Assembly: GCF_009176545.1 (NCBI RefSeq)
Contig: NZ_VTOJ01000001.1
Span: 2,232,001 to 2,296,000, forward strand
DNA: 64,000 bases
From: Salinigranum salinum
Lineage (GTDB): Archaea > Halobacteriota > Halobacteria > Halobacteriales > Haloferacaceae
Direction: 5' to 3'
Of this stretch, positions 50,851 to 58,809 are shown piece after piece; positions within the stretch are counted from its first letter, which is position 1; each line of letters opens with the position of its first letter. The notes under the pieces are model-generated. The model saw only the letters and a list, made by a program, of their open reading frames with translations. It did no database searches and was not told where the DNA came from. The translations under genes were made by a program, and so were the position numbers.

Positions 50851-51417
50851 CTCACGTCAGAGGCCGTCACCAGCGGCCAAACGGCGATACGGGCGCAAGC
50901 CCGACCCGGACTCCCTCGGGACCTCGGTGAGGTTGTGGCCGTTGGACGGTTTAAATGTGCGCTCCATCGCTGTAAAGAATCGGCTGCCGGTCGAACGGCT
51001 CGACTCACCGGCACGGCGCGTCGCGATGGAACGCTCGGAGTCCATGTGCCGAATGTGCCGGACTGGGATATTAAGCGTTGTGTGGGACGCGTCCGCACCT
51101 AGCAACAGAACGGCTGTCGAATGCGGTCCGTGCCGAACGATAGTCGCTGAAACCCGCGATAGATCGAGAGATGTTCGACGATGTGCCGTCTCGGTGGCAA
51201 CGCTTGCGACACGTATTCCGACGCACGTCGGCCCGCTGGCGGCTACCGGACGACGACACCAGCGCCGACGGCCCGCCGTTGGGCCGGCCACGAGACACCG
51301 ACGGTCGAGGCGGGACGTATCCACCACCGTGGACATCTCCCGGCGCGCGGATGCGAGCAACGCCCACACACGTGCAGTTCTCGCAACGCTTTTGTCGCCC
51401 GCTCGTTGACGGCTTAT
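50851..51417. other. Upstream region of guaB
   Basis: About 570 bases. It contains an AT-rich box (ggtttaaatg, 50946-50955) and a strong TATA box (gatattaag, 51067-51075), but no open frame I trust. Transcription from the second would give a long leader of about 320 bases before guaB or a separate RNA. Confidence 0.45.
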
Positions 51418-52911
51418 ATGGCGAAGGACGCTGACTCCGATCCGTTCTCGGCGAAACTCCGTGTGCCGGAGGCGTTGACCTTCGACGACGTCCTCCTGCG
51501 ACCGATGGAGTCGCGGGTCGAACCCGACGACGCCGACGTTGCCACACGCGTCTCCAGAAACGTCACGCTGAACATTCCCGTGTTGTCGGCCGCGATGGAC
51601 ACCGTCACGGAGGCCGAGATGGCCATCGGCATGGCCCGCAACGGCGGCCTTGGCGTGCTCCACCGCAACATGACGGTCGAAGAGACGACCGCGCAGGTCG
51701 AGGCCGTCAAGCGTGCGGACGAACTGTTCATCCGCCGCGAGGACGTCGTCACGGCGTCGCCCACACAGACCGTCCGTGAGGTCGACGAACTGATGGAGCG
51801 CGCGGGCGTCTCCGGCGCGCCCGTGGTCGACGACGACGACACCGTGCTGGGGATCATCTCCGGGACGGACATCCGGCCGTTCCTCGAAGTCGGCGAGTCC
51901 GATCAGGTTCGCGAGGCGATGACGGACGAGGTCATCACGGCGACGACGGACGTCACCGCGCGGGAGGCGCTCGAACTGATGTACGACCACAAGATCGAGC
52001 GCGTCCCCATCGTCGACGACGACGAGCACCTCGTGGGGCTCGTGACGATGCAGGGCATCCTCCAGCGCCGCGAGCACGAGGAGGCCGCCCGCGACGACGA
52101 GGGCCGCCTCCGGGTGGGGGTCGCCGTCGGCCCCTTCGAGGACGAGCGCGCCGTCGCCGCCGACGAGGCCGGCGCGGACGTCCTCTTCATCGACTGCGCT
52201 CACGCGCACAACATGAACGTCCTCGACTCGGCGCGGGCGATCAAAGAGGAGGTCGACGCGGACGTCGTCGTCGGCAACATCGGGACCCGGGAAGCGGCCG
52301 AGGCCTGTGTCGACTTCGCCGACGGCGTCAAGGTGGGGATCGGTCCCGGGTCGATCTGCACCACGCGCGTCGTCACCGGCGCGGGCATGCCACAGATCAC
52401 CGCCGTCTCCGAGGTCGCCGACGTGGCCGCTCCGGAGGGCGTGCCGGTCATCGCCGACGGTGGCATCCGCTACTCCGGTGACGCGATCAAGGCCATCGCC
52501 GCCGGTGCCGACGTCGTCATGCTGGGGTCGTACTTCGCCGGCACCGACGAGGCCCCTGGGAGAGTCATCACGATGAACGGCAAGAAGTACAAGCAGTACA
52601 GAGGCATGGGCTCCGTCGGTGCGATGCGCTCGGGCGGTGGGGATCGCTACCTCAAGGACGCCGACGAGGGCGAGGAGTTCGTGCCCGAGGGCGTGGAGGC
52701 CGCCACCCCGTACAAGGGGACGCTCGCCTCCGAACTCCACCAGCTGGTCGGTGGGATGAAATCCGGGATGGGGTACGTCGGGGCCGAGAGCATCCCCGGG
52801 TTCAAACAGCGAGCGCGGTTCGTCCGGGTCTCCGCCGCGGGGCAGACCGAGGGGCACCCTCACGACGTGATGATCACGGACGAAGCGCCGAACTACAGCC
52901 CCGACCAGTAG
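51418..52911 (+). CDS. guaB: Inosine-5'-monophosphate dehydrogenase
   Basis: 497-residue purine enzyme oxidising IMP to XMP with NAD. Catalytic Cys314 lies in [15 protein letters not shown]; the substrate loops GGVRY-type [20 protein letters not shown] and [14 protein letters not shown] are intact, as is the flap region [14 protein letters not shown] paired CBS module (about 95-215; [20 protein letters not shown]) sits inside the barrel. Ends with a typical archaeal C-terminus. Start at ATG 51418. Confidence 0.97.
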   Translation: MAKDADSDPFSAKLRVPEALTFDDVLLRPMESRVEPDDADVATRVSRNVTLNIPVLSAAMDTVTEAEMAIGMARNGGLGVLHRNMTVEETTAQVEAVKRADELFIRREDVVTASPTQTVREVDELMERAGVSGAPVVDDDDTVLGIISGTDIRPFLEVGESDQVREAMTDEVITATTDVTAREALELMYDHKIERVPIVDDDEHLVGLVTMQGILQRREHEEAARDDEGRLRVGVAVGPFEDERAVAADEAGADVLFIDCAHAHNMNVLDSARAIKEEVDADVVVGNIGTREAAEACVDFADGVKVGIGPGSICTTRVVTGAGMPQITAVSEVADVAAPEGVPVIADGGIRYSGDAIKAIAAGADVVMLGSYFAGTDEAPGRVITMNGKKYKQYRGMGSVGAMRSGGGDRYLKDADEGEEFVPEGVEAATPYKGTLASELHQLVGGMKSGMGYVGAESIPGFKQRARFVRVSAAGQTEGHPHDVMITDEAPNYSPDQ

Positions 52912-52973
52912 CGTCGACGCCGGAGCGGACGGTCGCGTCCCGCCGCATCGAGGACGGTCGCGTCCCGCGCAGG

Positions 52974-53474
52974 TCACGGCACCAGCGACACCGCGCCGGT
53001 CCAGAGCGCCCCGAAGACGAGGGAGAACGCGGTCCCGAACGCCGCGCTCGTGACGACCACCTGGGCGGGATCGCGGCGCGGCAGCGTGTGTCGGAGAGAC
53101 GAGATCGTCGTCAGCTCCGGCCGCGTGAGGGGGTAGTTCATCGAGAGGGCGAGCGCCGCGACCACGACCGGTCCCGTCGAGAGGCTGTTCGTCACGCTCG
53201 GCACGAGGTCCGTCGTCGCGTCGGCGAGCCGGGCGGTCGCGATCGGACCGAGTACCGTCGCCGGATCGGGAATCCCCAGCGGAGCGAGCAGGTCGCCGTA
53301 CCGGGCGTACAGGAACAGCGCCGTCCCGGCGACGAGCGTGGCCGTGGGACGACAGTTCCGACAGGGAGGTGAGATGACGATCCCCCGTGCCGGCGATCGA
53401 GCGGTCCTTGTGACGGTTTCGACACGTCGCGGACGCGTAAGGAAGATTATTAATATCTGCGTCCGTGGTGACAT
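52974..53474 (-). CDS. Membrane protein with uncertain start
   Basis: The frame from ATG 53474 gives 166 residues. The reliable part is the C-terminal 125 residues: LVAGTALFLYARYGDLLAPL, then LADATTDLVPSVTNSLSTGP with TGPVVVAALALSMNYPLTRP and VVVTSAAFGTAFSLVFGALW, three hydrophobic segments. The first 40 residues (TQILIIFLTRPRRVETV) are antisense to the trmB promoter and unlikely to be real, yet there is no ATG or GTG in frame closer in. The true start may have been lost through a frameshift or uses a rare codon. Confidence 0.55.
   Translation of the reverse strand: MSPRTQILIIFLTRPRRVETVTRTARSPARGIVISPPCRNCRPTATLVAGTALFLYARYGDLLAPLGIPDPATVLGPIATARLADATTDLVPSVTNSLSTGPVVVAALALSMNYPLTRPELTTISSLRHTLPRRDPAQVVVTSAAFGTAFSLVFGALWTGAVSLVP
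53447..53455 (+). promoter_or_regulatory. TATA box for trmB
   Basis: ttattaata is centred about 31 bases before ATG 53482 in an AT-rich patch. Confidence 0.6.
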
Positions 53475-53481
53475 ACGTCCG

Positions 53482-54561
53482 ATGAATACGGCCGAACTCC
53501 GCGCGGCACTCGAAGAGGCTGGTCTCTCGCAGTACCAGGCGGAGGCGTACAACACACTTCTCAGGCTCGGTGCCGCGAGTGCGACCGAGATCGCCGACGC
53601 CTGCACCGTCCCGACCGCACGGATCTACGACGTGCTCCGTGATCTCGAGTCGAAGGGGTACATCGAGACGTACGAACAGGACAGTCTCCACGCCCGGGCC
53701 CGGGATCCGGACGAAGTGCTCACGGACCTCAGAGAGCGCGCGACGCTGTTGACCGACGCCGCCGAAGAGATCGAAGACCGCTGGGAGGAGCCCGCAGTCG
53801 ACACACACAAGGTGAGCATCGTCAAGCGGTTCGACACCGTCTTCGACCGAGCGGCGGCGCTCATCAAAAACGCCGAGAACGAGGTCCAGCTGGCGGTGAC
53901 GCCGACGCAGTTCGAACAGCTCCGTCCCGCACTCCGCCGAGCGTTCGACAGCGGTGCGATCATCAAACTCTCGATTCACACCGACGAGGACGACGAGGAA
54001 CTCCCGGACAGCGCGTCGTTCGACGGAGTGGTAACCGAGGTCCGACATCGGACGCTCCCCACGCCGTTCGTCGCACTGGTCGACCGCACGAACACGTGTT
54101 TCGCGCCGCACGCGCACTCGCTGAACCAGTACGGCGTCCTCGTCGACGACTACACCCTCACCTACGTCTTCCACTGGTACTTCCTCACCTGTCTCTGGGA
54201 GGTGTGGGACACGGTCTACTCCTCCCGGTCGGCGTCGCTCCCGCTCGACTACGCCGACATCCGCCACTGCGTCCGCGAGATCGAGCCGCTGTTGAGCGAC
54301 GGTGCGCGGGTCCGTGTCGCGGTCGAGGGGTTCGAGACCAGCACGGGTCGGCCGACGTCGTTCGTGGGTGACGTCAGGGACGTCCGGTACTCGGGCGGCA
54401 CCTCCTCCGACGGCGCGCCGGCGCTGTCACAGCTGGCCGGGCAGGTGAGCCTGACCGTCGCCACCGACGGAGACGTCTACAGCGTGGGCGGGTGGGGTGC
54501 CGTGCTCGAAGACGTCGAAGCGACGCGCATTACTGTCCGAGAGATGACTGGAGTGGCCTGA
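53482..54561 (+). CDS. trmB: TrmB family sugar-responsive transcriptional regulator
   Basis: 359 residues. An N-terminal winged helix (about residues 8-75; GLSQYQAEAYNTLLRLGAAS, then TARIYDVLRDLESKGYIETY) is followed by a coiled coil (RATLLTDAAEEIEDRWEEP) and a sugar-sensing domain (VSIVKRFDTVFDRAAALIKN; TFVALVDRTNTCFAP-type core, YVFHWYFLTCLWEVWDTVYS). The whole length and layout match the haloarchaeal TrmB that controls glycolysis and gluconeogenesis. Well-supported start. Divergent from the membrane protein at 53474. Confidence 0.9.
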   Translation: MNTAELRAALEEAGLSQYQAEAYNTLLRLGAASATEIADACTVPTARIYDVLRDLESKGYIETYEQDSLHARARDPDEVLTDLRERATLLTDAAEEIEDRWEEPAVDTHKVSIVKRFDTVFDRAAALIKNAENEVQLAVTPTQFEQLRPALRRAFDSGAIIKLSIHTDEDDEELPDSASFDGVVTEVRHRTLPTPFVALVDRTNTCFAPHAHSLNQYGVLVDDYTLTYVFHWYFLTCLWEVWDTVYSSRSASLPLDYADIRHCVREIEPLLSDGARVRVAVEGFETSTGRPTSFVGDVRDVRYSGGTSSDGAPALSQLAGQVSLTVATDGDVYSVGGWGAVLEDVEATRITVREMTGVA

Positions 54562-54590
54562 GCGAGAGGTAGTTATATGTGGCCCCACCT

Positions 54591-54731
54591 ATGAAGTACG
54601 ACACTGATGCGAGCGTTATGCCCGGGATTGCACACGACGACCCGGCTTCTCGACCGGACAGGACGTTCACTCGTCGTCGCAGTGTTACACCCATCGGGTC
54701 GCCGATCGACCCCACATCCTCCAACCCATGA
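54591..54731 (+). CDS. Possible 46-codon upstream frame overlapping the HalX start
   Basis: ATG 54591 opens a frame (MKYDTDASVMPGIAHDDPAS) that ends in ATGA, sharing four bases with the HalX start at 54728. A TATA box (agttatatg, 54571-54579) lies too close upstream (about 16 bases) for a leaderless start at this ATG; an inner ATG at 54618 fits better (37 codons). It may act as a leader that couples translation to HalX. Real coding status is uncertain. Confidence 0.3.
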   Translation: MKYDTDASVMPGIAHDDPASRPDRTFTRRRSVTPIGSPIDPTSSNP

Positions 54732-55342
54732 GTGACGAGACACCGGTCGTGCTCATCGTCGAAGACGAGCCCGACCTCGCGGACCTGTACGCGACGTGGC
54801 TCGACGACGACTACCGCGTCCGCGTCGCGTACGGCGGTCGAGAGGCACTGGAGGAACTCGACGAGAGCGTCTCCGTCGTCCTCCTCGACCGACGGATGCC
54901 CGACCTCTCGGGCGACGAGACGCTGGCGGAGATCCGTTCGCGTGGCTTCGACTGTCGGGTCGCGATGGTGACCGCCGTCGAACCCGACTTCGACATCGTC
55001 GCCATGGGGTTCGACGACTATCTCGTCAAACCCGTCTCGAAGGACGCCCTCCACGACACCGTCTCGAACCTCCTCCTGCGCAACGCCTACGACTCCGGCG
55101 TTCAGGAACTGTTCTCCCTCGCGTCGAAGAAGGCCCTGCTCGAATCCGAGAAGGGACCGACCGCGCTGGCCGAGAGCGAGGAGTACCAGGAACTCGACGA
55201 ACAGCTCACCTCGCTCAGAGAGCAGCTCGACGAGACGCTCACTCGGTTCGACGAAGGCGACGACATCACCTCCCTGTACCACGACCTTGGCCGGGACGCC
55301 GCGGAAGACGACGGGGACGACGACGCGACGGACCTCTTCTGA
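54728..55342 (+). CDS. HalX-type response regulator
   Basis: 204 residues. The receiver domain (about 5-122) has the acidic pocket VLIVEDEPDLADLYATWLDD, the phospho-acceptor Asp in VVLLDRRMPDLSGDETLAEI (near 57) and the Lys in DDYLVKPVSKDAL. The C-terminal HalX domain (about 130-195; TALAESEEYQELDEQLTSLR) is a helical module special to halophilic archaea. No histidine kinase is adjacent. The gene lies directly before a DUF7503/CHAT/DUF7504 cluster, suggesting it may regulate or sense for that cluster. Confidence 0.93.
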   Translation: MSDETPVVLIVEDEPDLADLYATWLDDDYRVRVAYGGREALEELDESVSVVLLDRRMPDLSGDETLAEIRSRGFDCRVAMVTAVEPDFDIVAMGFDDYLVKPVSKDALHDTVSNLLLRNAYDSGVQELFSLASKKALLESEKGPTALAESEEYQELDEQLTSLREQLDETLTRFDEGDDITSLYHDLGRDAAEDDGDDDATDLF

Positions 55343-55624
55343 CCGCCGTCCCCCTCCCGCCGACGGTGCGGGGGCGGCCCGCCGACGATCGCGCCCACTA
55401 GATGTAACTCGTCCGACATACGATCGGTCGCACCCGGGACCTGCTCTCCCTGATTTTTGAAAACTGTCTTTCATGTTCCGCGATCGGGCCTGCACCGCCG
55501 CCGAGAACCGCTCATCGCCTCCCTGTGCGTTTAGTGAGTTTAAATAGCTCTTAATTAAATAAATTTAGTATCAGAACTACACGAAAATATTCATCTCGTC
55601 GCGCCCTGACTGTCAGGACGTCCC
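55343..55624. other. AT-rich promoter region of the DUF7503-like gene
   Basis: 282 bases ending in an unusually AT-rich stretch (55528-55592: runs such as taattaaataaatttag). A TATA-like cgaaaatattc (55582-55592) is about 37 bases before ATG 55625, and an inverted repeat lies at 55605-55617. Confidence 0.5.
55605..55617. promoter_or_regulatory. Near-perfect 13-bp dyad before the DUF7503-like gene
   Basis: cctgactgtcagg is a palindrome with one central base, ending seven bases before ATG 55625. Confidence 0.4.
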
Positions 55625-55765
55625 ATGTCGGATGACAACACCGCGCTGGTGGCGTACCTCACGGACCACCCGCGCATGATGGGTGCACTGTTCACGATCG
55701 TCCTGCTGCTGTCACAGGCGGGAAGCGCGCTCGCCGGTAACGCGGGCGTCACCTCGGGACCGTAG
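55625..55765 (+). CDS. DUF7503-like 46-residue membrane peptide
   Basis: MSDDNTALVAYLTDHPRMMG begins and GNAGVTSGP ends the protein. One hydrophobic segment (GALFTIVLLLSQAGSALAG) spans the membrane once. The pattern (charged start, H-P-R-M, one helix, short GP-type end) matches the haloarchaeal DUF7503 micro-protein family as I remember it. It is read in the direction opposite to the CHAT gene that lies 12 bases beyond its stop, so the two are convergent. Confidence 0.75.
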   Translation: MSDDNTALVAYLTDHPRMMGALFTIVLLLSQAGSALAGNAGVTSGP

Positions 55766-55777
55766 CCGGGGCCGGAA

Positions 55778-57889
55778 TCAGAGCGACGCGACGTCGAGTT
55801 CGTCGCTCCAGCGGAGTTCGTTCTCGACGACGACCGGAGTCACCTCGAGCGACAGGAACTGGGCCAGTTCGTCGCGCGAGAGGTCGAAGGTGTCGATCGT
55901 CCCCGAGGAGAGGTAGTGCGTCTCGTTCGTCTCCAGGTACGGGATGATGAGGCTCCCCATCCCCCGGTCGGTCGTCGGGAACGCCCGGTACTCGAGTTCG
56001 AACCGGTCGTCGTCGACGCGACGGACGACGCAGACGTTCGGGACGCCGCTCTGGGACTGTGCGATGGCGAACCCACCGTCGCCGACCACGGCGTACTGGC
56101 TCCCGAGCGCACTGTCGTCGCCCGCGACGTCGAGGGCGTTGCCGAGCGGGAAGCCGCGGTCGAGGAGCCGGGCGAGCGTCTTGCCCATCTCGACGGCGCC
56201 ACTGTTCACCACGTCGCTGAGCGTGACGATGCCGCCGATCGCCCCCGCGTCGACGAGGGCGACGCCCTGTTCGTACGACTGGCAGGCGTTCAGGAGGAAC
56301 GCGTCGGGGCCGACGTCGTCGAGGGCGGTGGCGTCGAGCCGACCGTCGGCACACTCGAATCCATCGGCGTCGATGTGTCCGATGTAGTGGAGGAACTCCG
56401 CGTCCGTCGTGAGCAGGTCCCGGAGCTCCTCGACCGTGAGATCGTACGAGACCGTGACGTCGAACGGGAGCTCGTCCCGGGAGCCGTACACCCCGTCGAC
56501 GACGTCGCGCTCGTCGACCATCCGCGCGTCGTTACAGACGACGGCGATGTCGATGCTGTCCGGCGCGGGCGATCGGTCGAGACGGTTGTGGAACGCCGCC
56601 TTCGTCGTCTTCGACGCGCCGAGGGGCGTTCCGTGACCCATCCAGGCCTGTTCGAGCGAGTCGGTGGTTTCCGGCTGGACGTACGCCCGACTGGTGGTGG
56701 CCGCCGAACTCCGGACCTCGCCGCCGTCCCCGGCGCGGAAGAACTCGCCGACCGCCGTCGACTGCACCTCCGACGTCGGAACGGCCGTCGCCTGCGGCGT
56801 CCGGACCACCGCGAGGTCGTTCACTGCGAACGGGAGGAGTTCGACGTTGTCCGGGCGGGGCGCGACGTGCGTCGTCAGTTTCCACTCGGGGATCTGGTCG
56901 CGGACCGTCCGGTACGGCACCGAGAGCGTGCTCGCCAGGCGCTCCGCGAGCGACGCGTCGTAGAGCGCGGCGAGATCGAGGTCGACGCGGGGTTCGACGG
57001 CCGCGCGCTCGTGGAGATCGACCCGGTAGTAGCCCTCCGTCCGGACGAGACAGTCGAAGAGGAACGTCTGCTTGAGCACCCGCTCGACCTCGCGTTCGAA
57101 CCCACGGGGCGTCTCGAGCCGGTGCTCGAAGCCCTCGTCGGTGACGATCCGCGGAGTCCCCCCCGGGACGAGGTCGGCCCCGAGGTAGTACGCGAGCGGC
57201 GCGGCGACGTACGCGTGTTTCAGCGTCGGTGGGAGTTCGATCGTGACCCCGGTCGACGGCGTCGTCAACCCCGCCGGAATCGACACCGCGTCGCCGACCT
57301 CCACCAGCGGCGGGTGTCCCCGGAGCGTGGGGTACGACCGCTCGACCGAGGTGGTCTTCAGCGCCGAGGAGAACGTCGAGAGCACGCGCATCACGTCGGT
57401 CGGGTCGTCGGTCGTCGTCACCGTGGTCGCGGGCCGCTCGTGGTGCGAACGCCCCCCGACGAGGACCTCGGTCGGGCCGTCGAACGCGATTCGGGTCCGT
57501 GCGGCGTCGGCGGTCACGGCGACCGCTCCCTCGACACGGAGGTACAGCTTCATCGGCGCGCAGAGTTCGAGTTCGTACGTTCCCGCGTCGAAGGACTCGT
57601 CCGCGAAGTGGGCGGCCTCGGCGAGCATCCGCCCGTCGCCGTCGCGGACGTAGACGGAGACGACCGACGGCAGGTCGACGTGCTCCGTGACGAACCGGAC
57701 GGCGTCGGCGACCGGGAACCGGAGCGCGGACGGATCGGCGGGCGACAACGACGGGGACGTGGACGTGAACAGGCGAAACCGGTGTCGCTCGATCGGATCG
57801 GTGACGAGCACTCCGGCGTCGTCCGCCAGCGGAGCGAACGATACGCCGAACCCGTCCGACGCGTGACGCTGCCCGCCCGTGTCAGACAT
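55778..57889 (-). CDS. CHAT domain protease-like protein
   Basis: 703 residues. The C-terminal CHAT (caspase-like) domain has a catalytic His505 in EFLHYIGHIDADG and a catalytic Cys536 in FLLNACQSYEQGVALVDAGA, with the following GGIVTLSDVVNSGAVEMGKT typical of the fold. The N-terminal 450 residues are beta-rich and have no domain I recognise (ELPPTLKHAYVAAPLAYYLG, YRVDLHERAAVEPRVDLDLA); they may hold a binding domain for substrates or partners. No signal peptide or TM. It has its own promoter (cggtaaaagct on the plus strand, 57911-57921). CHAT proteases in bacteria can act in immune or cell-death responses; in this haloarchaeal setting that is speculation. Confidence 0.88.
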   Translation of the reverse strand: MSDTGGQRHASDGFGVSFAPLADDAGVLVTDPIERHRFRLFTSTSPSLSPADPSALRFPVADAVRFVTEHVDLPSVVSVYVRDGDGRMLAEAAHFADESFDAGTYELELCAPMKLYLRVEGAVAVTADAARTRIAFDGPTEVLVGGRSHHERPATTVTTTDDPTDVMRVLSTFSSALKTTSVERSYPTLRGHPPLVEVGDAVSIPAGLTTPSTGVTIELPPTLKHAYVAAPLAYYLGADLVPGGTPRIVTDEGFEHRLETPRGFEREVERVLKQTFLFDCLVRTEGYYRVDLHERAAVEPRVDLDLAALYDASLAERLASTLSVPYRTVRDQIPEWKLTTHVAPRPDNVELLPFAVNDLAVVRTPQATAVPTSEVQSTAVGEFFRAGDGGEVRSSAATTSRAYVQPETTDSLEQAWMGHGTPLGASKTTKAAFHNRLDRSPAPDSIDIAVVCNDARMVDERDVVDGVYGSRDELPFDVTVSYDLTVEELRDLLTTDAEFLHYIGHIDADGFECADGRLDATALDDVGPDAFLLNACQSYEQGVALVDAGAIGGIVTLSDVVNSGAVEMGKTLARLLDRGFPLGNALDVAGDDSALGSQYAVVGDGGFAIAQSQSGVPNVCVVRRVDDDRFELEYRAFPTTDRGMGSLIIPYLETNETHYLSSGTIDTFDLSRDELAQFLSLEVTPVVVENELRWSDELDVASL

Positions 57890-57910
57890 ACTCGTGACAG
57901 TACGCCACAG

Positions 57911-57921
57911 CGGTAAAAGCT
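57911..57921 (-). promoter_or_regulatory. TATA box for the CHAT gene
   Basis: Minus-strand agcttttaccg is centred 27 bases before ATG 57889. Confidence 0.55.
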
Positions 57922-57979
57922 ACTGGTCGACGGACCGCCGCCGAGGCCGTGCGACCGTCGACGCCGTTCGCCCGTCCAC

Positions 57980-58723
57980 TCAGTCGAACTCGAACCAGTC
58001 CGTGGAGACGTTCGCGTCGCGGAACTCCCAGCGCTGGGCGAGCCGCCCGTTGACCCGGAGTTCGACGACCGCGTCGAACAGCGGTTCGAAGAGCCGAACC
58101 AGCCACGCGTCGCGCGGCTCGGGGAGCCACACGTGGAGCATCCCCGAGGCGGCACGGACCTGTCCGGTCAACAGGGTGAGAAACCGGAACACCGTCTCGT
58201 CGTCGAACCGTTCGGTCAGCGACGGCAGGCAGTCGAACGCGACGCGAAGCTCCGCGGGTTCGAGGCCACCGGAGACCTCGCAGAAGCTCTCGATGGACCG
58301 ACTGATCGCCGTCCCGAGTTCGCCGAGTGCTCCGTCGGTGCCGGTCTTCGCGTAGGGACCTGCCGCGTCCGGAATCCAGGTGGCCGGCGACGCGAAGGGG
58401 TCGTCGGTTGAGGCGTCGGCCACGACGCCACGCGCCCCGTCGCCGCAGGTCACGACGTGGGTCAGCTCGGGGGCGACGGGACCCGTCGCCCGCAACCGGT
58501 CCACGATATCGCGTCCGTGCGGCCCCGGTGTGACGAGCAGGCGTCGGCGTGGGGGGGTCGTGTCGCCGTCGCCGAGCATCGCTCGCGAGGCCGTGTGGTA
58601 CGCCTCTTCGGGGACGGCTCCGACGACCAGGAGCGCGCTTCCCTGCCGCTTGAGCGCCGCGAGCGCGTCGACGAACGATTCCGTTCCCGCGTCTCCCGGC
58701 CGATTGTCCTCTCCGACTCCCAT
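57980..58723 (-). CDS. DUF7504-like RecA/KaiC-fold-like protein
   Basis: 247 residues (MGVGEDNRPGDAGTESFVDA). Its strand pattern (GSALLVVGAVPEEAYHTASR, RRRLLVTPGPHGRDIVDRLR, ELRVAFDCLPSLTERFDDET) resembles a RecA-like domain lacking a normal P-loop (no GxxGxGKT/S), the feature I associate with haloarchaeal DUF7504. It sits 90 bases upstream of the CHAT gene, on the same strand, with its own TATA box (58748-58757). Likely a regulator or scaffold for the CHAT protein, based only on proximity. Confidence 0.72.
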   Translation of the reverse strand: MGVGEDNRPGDAGTESFVDALAALKRQGSALLVVGAVPEEAYHTASRAMLGDGDTTPPRRRLLVTPGPHGRDIVDRLRATGPVAPELTHVVTCGDGARGVVADASTDDPFASPATWIPDAAGPYAKTGTDGALGELGTAISRSIESFCEVSGGLEPAELRVAFDCLPSLTERFDDETVFRFLTLLTGQVRAASGMLHVWLPEPRDAWLVRLFEPLFDAVVELRVNGRLAQRWEFRDANVSTDWFEFD

Positions 58724-58747
58724 CTGTGTTACAGACCAAGCCGCCGG

Positions 58748-58757
58748 TTTAATATCT
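58748..58757 (-). promoter_or_regulatory. TATA box for the DUF7504-like gene
   Basis: Minus-strand agatattaaa is centred 29 bases before ATG 58723. Confidence 0.6.
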
Positions 58758-58809
58758 TACGTATTGAAAGGAATTTGTCATGATGCGGGCCGGCGCGACG
58801 GGTCCGGTG

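Noticed and set aside
49585..51102. 505-codon plus-strand frame across YjbQ and DUF5794
   Set aside because: Antisense shadow of two well-supported genes; composition is Arg/Glu/Asp-rich.
50927..51409. 160-codon plus-strand frame upstream of guaB
   Set aside because: Poor composition and no start signal; treated as a leader region.
50857..54267. 1136-codon minus-strand frame across guaB and trmB
   Set aside because: GC-rich shadow spanning several recognised genes on the other strand.
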